Position numbers and translations under genes: made by a program. DNA of 64,000 bases from Fumia sp045121595 (GTDB lineage Bacteria; Bacillota; Clostridia; Oscillospirales; Ruminococcaceae), in NCBI GenBank assembly GCA_045121595.1, contig JBGVGI010000028.1, positions 1 to 64,000 on the forward strand. The letters are read 5' to 3'. Each line of letters begins with the position of its first letter. Within the stretch, counting starts at the first letter, position 1. Below, one piece after another: positions 7,076 through 15,661 of this stretch. Below the pieces are notes generated by a model, which worked only from the letters and a program-made list of their open reading frames with translations, ran no database searches and was not told where the DNA came from.

Positions 7076-8675
7076 TATTGATGTTTTTTACAGCTTGTGA
7101 AATAATGTTATAATCGTTTGTAAGAATTGTATCAATTCCCATTTTTATAAATTCTTTTGCTTCAGTTTCATCATCTGACCAGAAAACGTTGCAGATAATA
7201 CCGTTTGCATGAGCTTTATCAATCATTTCCTGATTGAAATACGGCTTGAAGAGTTGCACCTTCTCGCAACCGATTTCAATAGCTCTTTCAACTATCTCCC
7301 AGGGCTTATCACCGCCACCTACACAACAAGCTATATCGGGAGCAAGTTTTTTTGCAAGTCTTAAAACGTTGTCATTGCCCGACATAAAGTACACGTATTT
7401 TCTGCAATCATATTTATCGATAAGAGAAATGATTTTTTTGAGAGCATTTTCGTCATACTCACAGGTGTTTGACAAGGTCTTGATATGAATGTTCATAATG
7501 GTGTGACAGGCAAGTTTTTCGAGAATTTCTTCAAACTTTAATATTTTAAGACCCTTGAATTTTTTGTTGTGTTTTACGCCGAAATCAAACTGCAAAAGTT
7601 CGTCATAGGTGTAATCGTAAATTTTTCCTTTGCCTGTTGATACTCTGTCAAGAGAGTCGTCATGGCTTGATACGATTTCACCATCTTTTGTTATCCACAA
7701 ATCAAATTCGATTTCCTCAGCGCCCATTGCAACTGCGGCACCAAAGGCAGGCATACTGTTTTCAGGTGCTACTGAGTTGAAACCACGGTGAGCGCAAATT
7801 CTCGGATAAGGCATAATTTTGTCATTTTTTACAATAGCACTTCCGGCGGGACGGTATTTACAGGGGCGTCTGCCTGTTTCGATATATTCGTAATGAGGAG
7901 CATCGGGGTTTCCGAAACCTGCAGGTTTTAAATATTTTTTATGTACGTCAACCTCTACGGATTCAACACCAACGCGGTTGTACATATTAAGAAGCACTTC
8001 CCCGGTGGGTGCAACAACCATGCTTCCTCCGCCGATATCGGTATCTCTGTCGAAAGAAACCGAAGAACGGAAAACGTAAGCGTTTGTGTTATAAGCTAAA
8101 AACTGCGACATAATCTGCAAAGCGAGATTTGTATCACTTCTCTGATGCGAACAACCGATAATTACGTCAAGGTTATGTCTTGCCATATTTGCATAATTTT
8201 CATAAAAATAAAAGTCGTAGCATACTAAAAATCCGAATCGGATGCCTTCCATTTCAATGACGGTAGGTTCTGTGAACTCGAAACTGTAATCACTGTCAAG
8301 TTTCATAACCGACACTTCGCTCGGCACTAAATGTTCCTTGAAATATTTGCCTTTTATTTCGCCGTTGCGGTCAAAAGCGTAGGTTGTGTTGCGATAACCT
8401 TTTTCAGTTTTGCTTCTTGCGTTTATAAAAAGCATAGAGTTACATCTTTTTGCTGTTTCGGATGCTTTTTTCAGTAAGATTTCGTTGTATTTTTCAACAC
8501 TTCTTTCTGCATCTTCCTTTGTTTTTGCAAGGCAGGGAATATCGCAGCTTTCGGGCATAACGATAACGTCAGAATCAGTATTGCAACTGTCCATAAGGTC
8601 AATTTGCTTTTTGAAATACTCGTCAGATTTTGAATAATCAAAAGAGTAATCAGGTTGGATAATAGTTACTTTCAT
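7056..8675 (-). CDS. Nitrilase-GDPD fusion: carbon-nitrogen hydrolase plus glycerophosphodiester phosphodiesterase
   Basis: A 539-residue two-domain cytoplasmic enzyme without a signal peptide. Residues 1-275 form a nitrilase-superfamily amidohydrolase with the triad Glu42 (MPES), Lys113 (YFKEHLVPSE) and Cys152 (FLVCYDF). Residues about 290-530 form a GDPD domain with the HRG motif (His296/Arg297), PEN (Glu305), EFDLW (metal-binding acids at 323-325) and HDD (His338). Both sets of catalytic residues are intact. I infer sequential hydrolysis of an amide-bearing glycerophosphodiester or a related lipid breakdown product. A divergent LysR regulator sits upstream. The ATG follows a weak TAGGTG site. 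Confidence 0.88.
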   Translation of the reverse strand: MKVTIIQPDYSFDYSKSDEYFKKQIDLMDSCNTDSDVIVMPESCDIPCLAKTKEDAERSVEKYNEILLKKASETAKRCNSMLFINARSKTEKGYRNTTYAFDRNGEIKGKYFKEHLVPSEVSVMKLDSDYSFEFTEPTVIEMEGIRFGFLVCYDFYFYENYANMARHNLDVIIGCSHQRSDTNLALQIMSQFLAYNTNAYVFRSSVSFDRDTDIGGGSMVVAPTGEVLLNMYNRVGVESVEVDVHKKYLKPAGFGNPDAPHYEYIETGRRPCKYRPAGSAIVKNDKIMPYPRICAHRGFNSVAPENSMPAFGAAVAMGAEEIEFDLWITKDGEIVSSHDDSLDRVSTGKGKIYDYTYDELLQFDFGVKHNKKFKGLKILKFEEILEKLACHTIMNIHIKTLSNTCEYDENALKKIISLIDKYDCRKYVYFMSGNDNVLRLAKKLAPDIACCVGGGDKPWEIVERAIEIGCEKVQLFKPYFNQEMIDKAHANGIICNVFWSDDETEAKEFIKMGIDTILTNDYNIISQAVKNINKKPYLK

Positions 8676-8712
8676 AAAAACACCTACTATATATTATTTG
8701 ATAATCTAAAAA

Positions 8713-8724
8713 ATATTGCAATAT
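8713..8724. promoter_or_regulatory. Candidate LysR operator, 12 bp perfect palindrome
   Basis: ATATTGCAATAT lies between the divergent nitrilase-GDPD and lysR genes and overlaps the -35 box of the lysR promoter. Position and symmetry fit a LysR-type site. Confidence 0.45.
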
Positions 8725-8744
8725 ATTTTAAAATGCAGTATAAT
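8716..8744 (+). promoter_or_regulatory. Predicted sigma-A promoter of the lysR gene
   Basis: TTGCAA (8716-8721), 17 bases, TATAAT (8739-8744). The start codon at 8762 leaves only a short leader. Confidence 0.65.
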
Positions 8745-8761
8745 GAAAATGGGTGATGAAA

Positions 8762-9619
8762 ATGGATTTGCTTCAGCTTAAATATTTTCTGGAAAGCGCA
8801 AAAAATGAAAATTTCACCAAAACTGCCAATAGCAATATGGTGCCGACTTCCTCTGTTTCCGCTGCGATAAAACGTCTTGAAGATGATATCGGAGTTAAGC
8901 TTTTTGACAGAAAAGCCAACAAAATTTTTCTCAATCAGGACGGAAAGGTACTTGCCGATGCATTGTCGGAATCTTTTAGAATTACCGAAGATGCTATCTG
9001 CAAAATTCAGGGCAGAGAAAAAGAAAAGAAGGATATAAGGCTTTTAGTGCTTAACAGAAGGGTTTGGATTACCGACCTTCTTATTAAATACAAGAAACAA
9101 AACCCCGATTTTTCTTTCAGGACAAGCCATGATATCAGCGCTGAAAATTATTCGGATTTTGATATCATAATTGACGGAAAAACTGACAAATATAAAGGTT
9201 ATAGCAGTTTTATTCTCTCGAATGAAGAAATAAAGATAAGAGCAAGTAAAAAAAGCCATCTTGCGGGTAAAAAGCTTACTCTTAAAGATTTGCAGAACGA
9301 GTCTTTTATTTTTATGTCAAAAGGCTCTGCCTTAAGAAAAGTGATGGAACGATGTGCCGAGGAAAAAGGCATATCACTTAACGTAGCAATTGAAATTTCC
9401 GACCGTCAATGTCTTTTGAACTGTGTAAACGAAAACCTCGGTATAACTCTTTCTGCAGAAAGTGCCGAAAGTGATACGATGAAAGATCATTGTGTAAATC
9501 TTGACGTTGTTGATTTTTGCGAAAGACAAACTGTATTTGTTCATCACAGAGAGCCATTTCCAAGCGAAAAGGAATTTAAAGGCTTGCTTGATTTTTTGTC
9601 AGAACACGCTACAAGATAA
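8762..9619 (+). CDS. LysR-family transcriptional regulator
   Basis: A 285-residue regulator with an N-terminal winged helix-turn-helix (MDLLQLKYFLESAKNENFTK to about residue 60) and a periplasmic-binding-like effector domain (about 90-280). The start at 8762 gives the standard LysR N-terminus and is preceded by GGTGAT at suitable distance; in-frame GTG (8753) and ATG (8756) codons are alternatives. It is divergent from the nitrilase-GDPD gene with 86 bases between starts, the classical layout for a LysR regulator and its target. The ligand is unknown. Confidence 0.9.
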   Translation: MDLLQLKYFLESAKNENFTKTANSNMVPTSSVSAAIKRLEDDIGVKLFDRKANKIFLNQDGKVLADALSESFRITEDAICKIQGREKEKKDIRLLVLNRRVWITDLLIKYKKQNPDFSFRTSHDISAENYSDFDIIIDGKTDKYKGYSSFILSNEEIKIRASKKSHLAGKKLTLKDLQNESFIFMSKGSALRKVMERCAEEKGISLNVAIEISDRQCLLNCVNENLGITLSAESAESDTMKDHCVNLDVVDFCERQTVFVHHREPFPSEKEFKGLLDFLSEHATR

Positions 9620-9688
9620 TTGTATCATAAAAATCTTTTGCTTTAAATAATAAAAAAAGTTGCAGTAGTATATAATTTCAGATATATT

Positions 9689-9719
9689 AAAAGCCCGTAT
9701 CATTACGATACGGGCTTTT
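9689..9719. terminator. Bidirectional intrinsic terminator
   Basis: AAAAGCCCGTATC and its complement around a five-base loop, with a T run, between the converging lysR gene and the P-loop gene. Confidence 0.8.
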
Positions 9720-9729
9720 TTCGTTAAAA

Positions 9730-10140
9730 TTATTTTACAAATTTTGTAACGGATTCGGGCAATTCTTCTTTATCAGCAGAAACAGTAAATACAACGTTTA
9801 CTTCTCTGTCAGCAAGAGTTCCGTTTAATTTTTCGAGGAAATTGCCGAGTTCTGCATAATCTCTGCCGCCGATTCTCAATGTGGAGTCGATGAAGAGATC
9901 GGTAATATCAAAGTTACCTGAAAGAATACCTGTAATATATCCGTAAAACTCGTCGTAGCCTTCGATGTTGTCTTTGCTTGTTTCCATCAAACGAACGGAA
10001 GAAGGAATATCATAAGTAAGTTTCGGAACTTTTTCTACGCATACAACGTTACCGTTAGTAGCTTTCAAAGCTTCCTCTACCATGTTGATAAGAATTTTTG
10101 TCTTGCCTGTTCCTTTTTTGCCTACGATCAGTTTAATCAT
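9730..10140 (-). CDS. Small P-loop NTPase-like protein
   Basis: A 136-residue protein beginning MIKLIVGKKGTGKTK, a Walker A motif, with a Walker B-like strand LFIDSTLRI and a later strand VVFTVSAD. It is about the size of a minimal RecA- or SIMIBI-like core, without accessory domains. Similar Clostridia proteins are often named twitching-motility PilT-like, a name that seems uninformative. Start 10140 is preferred over 10155 because GGAGGTTATC lies just before it. It is 51 bases downstream of pgi and may be read with it. Confidence 0.65.
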   Translation of the reverse strand: MIKLIVGKKGTGKTKILINMVEEALKATNGNVVCVEKVPKLTYDIPSSVRLMETSKDNIEGYDEFYGYITGILSGNFDITDLFIDSTLRIGGRDYAELGNFLEKLNGTLADREVNVVFTVSADKEELPESVTKFVK

Positions 10141-10191
10141 AATGATAACCTCCAATTTGTTTTATCTCAGACAAAAGTCTAAAATACGTCT

Positions 10192-11532
10192 TTATTTTGA
10201 TAATTTTGCTTCGAGTTCTGCTTTTAAGTCCTCGTAGCCGGGTTTGCCCAAAAGAGCAAACATATTCTTTTTATAGCTTTCAACGCCGGGCTGGTTAAAG
10301 GGGTTAACACCCAAAAGGTAACCTGAAACGGCACAAGCTTTTTCAAAGAAGTAAACCATATATCCGAATTCATATTCGTTGATTTCGGGTACTTCAAGTA
10401 CAACTGCGGGAACGCCACCTTCTGTATGAGCAAGAATTGTAGCTTCCATAACTTTGCGGTTAACTTTTGACATTTCCTGATTTGAAAGGAAATTCAAGCC
10501 GTCAAAGTTGTTTGCGTCAGCTTCGATAAAGAAATCCTGTTTGGGATTTTTAATGTCGATAAAGGTTTCAAACATCATTCTGGGGCCTTCCTGAATGAAC
10601 TGACCCAAAGAATGAAGATCTGTGGAGAAAGTAACGGAAGAAGGATAGATACCCTTGTTGTCTTTGCCTTCACTTTCGCCGAAGAGCTGTTTGTACCATT
10701 CGGACATCATAGCGTAAGCTGGATCAAAGCTTACCATTATCTCAACCCCTTTGCCTTTCTGGTAAAGAGCAAAGCGAGTAGCTGCGTATTTGTAGCAGTC
10801 GTTTGTGTTGACGTCGCTGTTGTTAAAAGTAGTTTCAGCTTCTTTAGCGCCGTCCATAATTTTTTTGATATCACAACCTGCAACTGCAATAGGGAGAAGA
10901 CCTACTGCTGTCAAAACTGAGTATCTTCCTCCGACGTCGTCTGCAATTACAAAGGTTTCATAACCGTTTTTGTCAGCAAGTTCTTTTAAAGTTCCTCTTG
11001 CTTTATCTGTTGTGCAGTAAATTCTTTCTTTTGCACCGTCGATGCCGTATTTCTTTTCAAGCAAAGTCTTGAATACACGGAATGCGAGTGCAGGTTCAGT
11101 TGTTGTACCTGATTTTGAGATAACGTTTACTGCGATATCTTTGCCTTCACAGATGGAAAGCACTTCCTGAAGATAAGAAGGACTTACGTTGTTGCCGACA
11201 AAGTAGATGTCAGCAGTGTCCTTTTTAAGATTGTTGTAAAAAGGTGAACGTAAAAGTTCGATAGCAGCTCTTGCGCCGAGGTAAGAACCACCGATGCCGA
11301 TAACGATTAAAATATCGGCCTGAGAGTTGATCTTTTCTGCGGCTTTCTGAATTCTTGCGAATTCTTCCTTGTCATAATCGGTGGGAAGATTGAGCCAACC
11401 CAAGAAATCGTTGCCAAGACCTGTTTTCTGGTGAAGGGATTCATGAGCAGCCTTCACTGCAGGTGCCAAAGCCTTGATTTCTTCTTCTGACATAAAGCCG
11501 TTGAGATAGTTACTGTTTAATTTAATAGCCAC
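10192..11532 (-). CDS. pgi: Glucose-6-phosphate isomerase
   Basis: A 446-residue cytoplasmic enzyme interconverting glucose 6-phosphate and fructose 6-phosphate. The sequence follows the short Firmicutes PGI form, with the sugar-phosphate-binding segment IGIGGSYLGARA, the VISKSGTTTEPA loop and a C-terminal GVNPFNQPGVESYKKNMF segment. It starts at GTG after CCGGAGG and has its own promoter, so it is the first gene before the small P-loop protein. Confidence 0.97.
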   Translation of the reverse strand: MAIKLNSNYLNGFMSEEEIKALAPAVKAAHESLHQKTGLGNDFLGWLNLPTDYDKEEFARIQKAAEKINSQADILIVIGIGGSYLGARAAIELLRSPFYNNLKKDTADIYFVGNNVSPSYLQEVLSICEGKDIAVNVISKSGTTTEPALAFRVFKTLLEKKYGIDGAKERIYCTTDKARGTLKELADKNGYETFVIADDVGGRYSVLTAVGLLPIAVAGCDIKKIMDGAKEAETTFNNSDVNTNDCYKYAATRFALYQKGKGVEIMVSFDPAYAMMSEWYKQLFGESEGKDNKGIYPSSVTFSTDLHSLGQFIQEGPRMMFETFIDIKNPKQDFFIEADANNFDGLNFLSNQEMSKVNRKVMEATILAHTEGGVPAVVLEVPEINEYEFGYMVYFFEKACAVSGYLLGVNPFNQPGVESYKKNMFALLGKPGYEDLKAELEAKLSK

Positions 11533-11564
11533 TGATATTGCCTCCGGGATTTTTTAGTAATCTT

Positions 11565-11593
11565 ATTGTACTACATACACAATGCTTTTTCAA
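11565..11593 (-). promoter_or_regulatory. Predicted sigma-A promoter of pgi
   Basis: Minus strand TTGAAA (11593-11588), 17 bases, TACAAT (11570-11565), about 33 bases before the GTG start. Confidence 0.6.
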
Positions 11594-11635
11594 GAGATTT
11601 TTGTTAATTTCTACAAAACTTACAAAAAATATTTT

Positions 11636-12793
11636 CTAAAATGCCAGGATATTCCTAAGAAGTATTTTCAAAGATGTGAAAAACGTCAGTTTTTTGACAG
11701 TTTCCGAGGCTTTAAGCGGAATTTCGGCAACGGTTTTTCCGTCCAGAGAAAAGGTGACTTTCCCCAGATTATCACCTTTGTTTATGGGAGCATCTTTAAA
11801 TTCTTCTACTATGATTTCCTTTTTTATCTCTTTACCCTTCCCTTTTTCGATAAGAATTGGTGAAATTTCACTGAATTCAAGTAAGATTTCGGGTACAGTT
11901 CCCTTTATGACGGGTATTTTAGGAAGTTCGTCTTTAGTTACTTCAGGTGTGAAAAGCTCAAATGCCGAAAATCCGTAATCTAAAAGCGTTCTGCAGGAAG
12001 TAAATCTCTCGTTTGAAGTAGCAGACCCCATCGAAACTGCAATAAGACTCATACCGTTTCGCTCGGCAGATGCCGAAAGACAACTCCCTGCATCGTCTGT
12101 CGTACCTGTTTTAAGACCCGTGCAACCTTTGTAAAATCTCACAAGCTTATTTGTGTTTGTAAGGCCCGTTTCCCCGTTTCTTAATGTATCCATCCAGATG
12201 GTTGAAAACTTTTTGATATCCTCGTGATTAAGAAGTTCTCTTGACATAATTGCAATGTCACGTGCGGAGGAATAGTGGCTTTCGGCATCAAGCCCTGTTG
12301 GGTTTACAAAATTTGTGTTTTGCATTCCGAGTGCTTTTGCTTTTTCGTTCATCATATTCACAAAAGCTTCTTCGCTTCCGCCGATATGCTCGGCAAGTGC
12401 CATTGATGCATCGTTTGCGGAGTTTATCGCAGTGGCCTTGATAAGATCTTCTGCAGTCATTTCTTCCCCGGGCTCAAGCCATATCTGTGTTCCTCCCATG
12501 GATGCGGCGTGTTCGGAGCAGACGATAACGTCGGTGTATTTCAAGGTGCCGTTTTCCATAGCCTCAAAGGTTAAAAGAAGTGTCATAATCTTTGTGATTG
12601 ATGCAGGTGCCATTTTTTCATCGGCGTTGTTTTCGAACAAAATACGCCCCGACGTGGCATCCATCAAAACTGCGGATTTAGCGGGGATTTCGTGAACACT
12701 TGCAGCTACCGGAAACTCATCTTCGGCAAAAGCAGAGATTGACGAAAAGATAAAAATTGCAGATAAAATTAAGGATAAAATACCCTTTTTCAT
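11636..12793 (-). CDS. dacF: D-alanyl-D-alanine carboxypeptidase (DacF/PBP5 type)
   Basis: A 385-residue exported penicillin-binding protein that trims the terminal D-Ala from peptidoglycan stem peptides. The signal peptide (MKKGILSLILSAIFIFSSISAFA) is followed by the S11 domain with SxxK (SITK), SxN (SAN) and KTG (KTGTTDDAG) motifs, a beta-rich C-terminal domain (about 275-365), and a hydrophobic end that may anchor it. The start is placed at the signal peptide, with AAAGG upstream, rather than at an in-frame codon 60 bases earlier. In spore formers DacF shapes the spore cortex; the exact paralog is not certain. Confidence 0.93.
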   Translation of the reverse strand: MKKGILSLILSAIFIFSSISAFAEDEFPVAASVHEIPAKSAVLMDATSGRILFENNADEKMAPASITKIMTLLLTFEAMENGTLKYTDVIVCSEHAASMGGTQIWLEPGEEMTAEDLIKATAINSANDASMALAEHIGGSEEAFVNMMNEKAKALGMQNTNFVNPTGLDAESHYSSARDIAIMSRELLNHEDIKKFSTIWMDTLRNGETGLTNTNKLVRFYKGCTGLKTGTTDDAGSCLSASAERNGMSLIAVSMGSATSNERFTSCRTLLDYGFSAFELFTPEVTKDELPKIPVIKGTVPEILLEFSEISPILIEKGKGKEIKKEIIVEEFKDAPINKGDNLGKVTFSLDGKTVAEIPLKASETVKKLTFFTSLKILLRNILAF

Positions 12794-12942
12794 AAAAACA
12801 CAACCTTTCTGCAATAATCTTATGCAGAAAAGGGTAATCTTATCTATAATCATTGATATTTCTAGTTGAAAACCTTATAAATACAGGTAAATACCATTAT
12901 TAAATGAGAAAAATGGTTTTTAAAAAAGGAAAAATATATTTT

Positions 12943-12985
12943 TAAAACCAAAACTATTGGCTTTTGGTTTTAATAGTTGTATAAT
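12943..12985 (+). promoter_or_regulatory. Predicted promoter overlapped by an inverted repeat
   Basis: TTGGCT (12957-12962), 17 bases, TATAAT (12980-12985) upstream of the gene at 13011. AAAACCAAAA just before and TTTTGGTTTT just after the start of the -35 box form a 10 bp inverted repeat, which looks like an operator. The rest of 12794-12942 is A/T-rich with no reading frame. Confidence 0.5.
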
Positions 12986-13010
12986 GTATTGAAGAAACGG
13001 AGGAAATAGT

Positions 13011-13391
13011 ATGAACATAAAACTGCTAAGAGAAGTTATGTCACAATATGTGCTCCTTGATCCTAACGATAATTTTGGTATAGAGAAATGCTGGAAAGAA
13101 ATGACTGATATACTTTCGGAGGATATTTATGATACAATTACTTTTTTTGAAAGTGATTGTTCTGATGAAGAATTTTATTGGTTGGGTTCCGTGTTTGAAG
13201 ATGTAGCTGAAAAAAATCAAAACAAAGATTTTATAGTGGCGCTTCGTAACCGCCTTTCAAGAGTTTTGCCCGAAACATATCGTCAGGAAGATTTTGAAAC
13301 GGAACATATGCGAAAGTGGGTTGACTATGCAGAATATATTAGAAGTATAAGCTCTGATATTGATTTTGCAGAAGACAGAATTATAGAATAG
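13011..13391 (+). CDS. Small acidic protein, possible orphan immunity protein
   Basis: A 126-residue acidic, mainly helical cytoplasmic protein rich in Asp, Glu, Trp and Tyr. Segments such as FGIEKCWKEMTDILSED and EEFYWLGSVFEDV resemble small immunity-like proteins found beside contact-dependent or polymorphic toxins. No toxin gene adjoins it, and I could not name a family with certainty. ATG follows GGAGG at good spacing. It has its own promoter and terminator between two converging cell-wall-related genes, so it is a single-gene unit. Confidence 0.6.
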   Translation: MNIKLLREVMSQYVLLDPNDNFGIEKCWKEMTDILSEDIYDTITFFESDCSDEEFYWLGSVFEDVAEKNQNKDFIVALRNRLSRVLPETYRQEDFETEHMRKWVDYAEYIRSISSDIDFAEDRIIE

Positions 13392-13414
13392 GGATTAAAG
13401 TTTAACAGGTATGT

Positions 13415-13445
13415 AAAAAGTGTGACCATAAAGGTCACACTTTTT
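13415..13445. terminator. Bidirectional intrinsic terminator
   Basis: AAAAAGTGTGACC and GGTCACACTTTTT form a 13 bp stem between the converging gene at 13011 and the GH20 gene. Confidence 0.85.
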
Positions 13446-13449
13446 GTTT

Positions 13450-15294
13450 TTAAAAAATTAACTCAAATATTTCAACTTTTTCATCCTTTTCGGGGACGTA
13501 TTCAAAGGAGTCTATTTCCTTCTCGGGGTGTGGGTTTATAAACACAGTCTTATAGTATGTTTTGCCACCGATATTCTGAGGGATTGTTGAGCAGGAAACC
13601 TCTTTAATCGGGGTATCCGAAAGCAGAAATTCGTCAAAGGTATCGTCGGCATCAAGTGAAAACTTGATATCGCAGTTTGAAATGTTTTCGCCGTAGTTTA
13701 CGTCAAAAAGCTCCTCGGTGCCGTCTTTGTAGGTGAGCTTATACTTACCCATATGGTATTTATCATACTCGATGAAAATTCCGTCAACAAATACAGTAAA
13801 CGGAACTGAAAAATCAGTTGTATGGGTAACTGTGATATGAGGTTTTTTCTCTAAGTTTCCATATTTTAAGCGGAAACATTCCTCGTAAGTTTTCAAAGTA
13901 ATGTCTGCAAAAACGTCGTTATCATAGTCGGGTGACCAGAGTGCGTATGCACCGAAAATAAGGTTGAAATACTGGCTGTTTCTCTGCATATACAAAGGCG
14001 CAAATGAGCCCCAGTTGGAGCAGGTACCACCCGTAACACCCAGGTTTCTGCGGTGACGCCAGTTTACAACAGAGGAAGCGGACATATTCGCAAAAACAGT
14101 TTCATAGCCGTTGGAATGCAAAACGTAATCGTGTTGAATTCCGTAAGCATAAGACCAGTTGAGCATTAAAATATCTTTTGGCAAAAGGGACTGACAGTAA
14201 AAGGTGGTGGGGAGATATACTTTGTTTCCGAGAGGAGTAATGTATTTGCCTCCCGAACCGCCTCTGCCGTGACCGTCTTTTATCATCGGGAGAAGCTTGT
14301 CTGCCCACATTGAGGTACGGATGCCACGTTCTTTGAGCCAAGTATGGATTTTTATAACGTCTTCTGTGAAGACTTCAAAAGGTTCCTTTTCCTTGCATTT
14401 GTCACAAACACAGAGAGTATAACATTCGTCGTGGCCGATGTTTACCATTTTCGGCTTGAAAACGTCAATAACTTCTTCCAAAACGTCAAAGACGATTTTA
14501 TATGTATCGGGATGATGGGGACAGTATGTATCGGGATACGGATCTTCTTGTCTTTCTGCAATTTCAGGGTAAGCCATACAGATATAGTCGGAATGGGAAA
14601 GTGTAGGAACTTCCGGGTAAACTTCAAGCCCGTGGTATTCACAGAACTTAATGATTTCACGTACTTCGTCCTGCGTTAAGATTTCACCGTCTGCGTTATC
14701 GGTGTGAATGGAGTTTTTGACCCAGGGGTAGCCAAACTCAATTTCGTGAGTTCTTCCCGAATATCTGTGAGTTTCGGCGGCAAATTTTTTCCATTCTTCG
14801 TTGATTTTCGGATGGCGCTTATATTCCATCGCACCACCGATTTCAAGAGATAAGTAGTTGTATTTATAATTTGCCAGAAACCTTACCATATCCTTAAAGT
14901 CATCAAGACCTTGTCTGCTTGGCAAGAATACGCGGTAACCTCTGAAATAGGCATCAGGCGCATCACAAAGAAGTCCTTTACAGATTTCATTATCGTCTGC
15001 CATCTGCAAAAGTGTTACTGCTGCATAAATCTGCGTTCTGTTATCTTCACCAAAAAGAGAAATTTCTTTTTGCTTTATTTCGAGAGCGTAGCCTTCTTCC
15101 CTTTTTTCAAGGTTGTAAAAATCAGGCAAAGAGGAAAAAACGTTGATTTTTTTAACAGAACCTTTTTCCTCACCGTATTTTTTTATTAAAGACTCTAAAA
15201 CTTCTTTTGTATAACCTTCAGCATTTACGATTTCACAATATTTTGAGATTGAAACCTTTTTGCCTTTTTTGTAAAACTGTGGTTTAAAAAACAT
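13450..15294 (-). CDS. Glycoside hydrolase family 20 beta-hexosaminidase
   Basis: A 614-residue enzyme expected to remove terminal N-acetylhexosamine. An N-terminal alpha/beta domain (about 1-115) precedes the GH20 barrel (about 116-480), with the catalytic Asp-Glu pair Asp289/Glu290 in NIGHDECY followed by a CVCDKC pair of cysteines. The last 130 residues are beta-rich. No signal peptide is present, so it acts in the cytoplasm, probably on imported mucin- or cell-wall-derived fragments. It starts 41 bases after the HPr-like gene, beyond a terminator, with AAGGAG before the ATG, so its expression may depend on readthrough. Confidence 0.88.
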   Translation of the reverse strand: MFFKPQFYKKGKKVSISKYCEIVNAEGYTKEVLESLIKKYGEEKGSVKKINVFSSLPDFYNLEKREEGYALEIKQKEISLFGEDNRTQIYAAVTLLQMADDNEICKGLLCDAPDAYFRGYRVFLPSRQGLDDFKDMVRFLANYKYNYLSLEIGGAMEYKRHPKINEEWKKFAAETHRYSGRTHEIEFGYPWVKNSIHTDNADGEILTQDEVREIIKFCEYHGLEVYPEVPTLSHSDYICMAYPEIAERQEDPYPDTYCPHHPDTYKIVFDVLEEVIDVFKPKMVNIGHDECYTLCVCDKCKEKEPFEVFTEDVIKIHTWLKERGIRTSMWADKLLPMIKDGHGRGGSGGKYITPLGNKVYLPTTFYCQSLLPKDILMLNWSYAYGIQHDYVLHSNGYETVFANMSASSVVNWRHRRNLGVTGGTCSNWGSFAPLYMQRNSQYFNLIFGAYALWSPDYDNDVFADITLKTYEECFRLKYGNLEKKPHITVTHTTDFSVPFTVFVDGIFIEYDKYHMGKYKLTYKDGTEELFDVNYGENISNCDIKFSLDADDTFDEFLLSDTPIKEVSCSTIPQNIGGKTYYKTVFINPHPEKEIDSFEYVPEKDEKVEIFELIF

Positions 15295-15310
15295 AATTAC
15301 TCCTTAGTGA

Positions 15311-15334
15311 AAAAGGCACCTTCAGGTGCCTTTT
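15311..15334 (-). terminator. Intrinsic terminator between the HPr-like and GH20 genes
   Basis: AAAAGGCACCT pairs with AGGTGCCTTTT around a two-base loop, followed by T residues on the minus strand. Confidence 0.75.
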
Positions 15335-15335
15335 A

Positions 15336-15566
15336 TTATTCAACGATAAAATCTTTGATTTCAGCAAAAAATTCATCACCGTTATCAGTATGAGCTTCAA
15401 GCTTTATAGGTTTTGACAAGTCAAGGCTGAAAATACCCATAATTGATTTTGCATCAACTGCATATCTACCGGAGATAAGGTCTACTTCGAAATCACATTT
15501 GCAAACTGTGTTTACGAATACTTTTACATCGTTGATTGTGTCGAGCATAATGTTACATGTTTTCAT
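15336..15566 (-). CDS. HPr-like domain protein lacking the phospho-histidine
   Basis: A 76-residue protein with the HPr fold pattern: an AVDAKSIMGIFSLDL segment equals the Ser-46 region of HPr (N.KSIMG) and DGDE-like residues occur near the end. The HARPA active-site loop around His15 is replaced by TINDVKVFV, so it cannot carry out PTS phosphotransfer at the usual residue. A regulatory, Crh-like role through the conserved Ser is possible but unproven. Start 15566 follows GGAGGTTACTCAG. It is divergent from mtaB and has its own promoter and terminator. Confidence 0.8.
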   Translation of the reverse strand: MKTCNIMLDTINDVKVFVNTVCKCDFEVDLISGRYAVDAKSIMGIFSLDLSKPIKLEAHTDNGDEFFAEIKDFIVE

Positions 15567-15626
15567 CTGAGTAACCTCCAAAATTTAAAAAATAAGGGTA
15601 AAATTAGCATTTTTACCATATTTACA

Positions 15627-15655
15627 ATATAACAGTTATAAAAGTTTTAGTCAAC
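15627..15655 (-). promoter_or_regulatory. Predicted sigma-A promoter of the HPr-like gene
   Basis: Minus strand TTGACT (15655-15650), 17 bases, TATATT (15632-15627). Confidence 0.65.
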
Positions 15656-15661
15656 TGTTTA

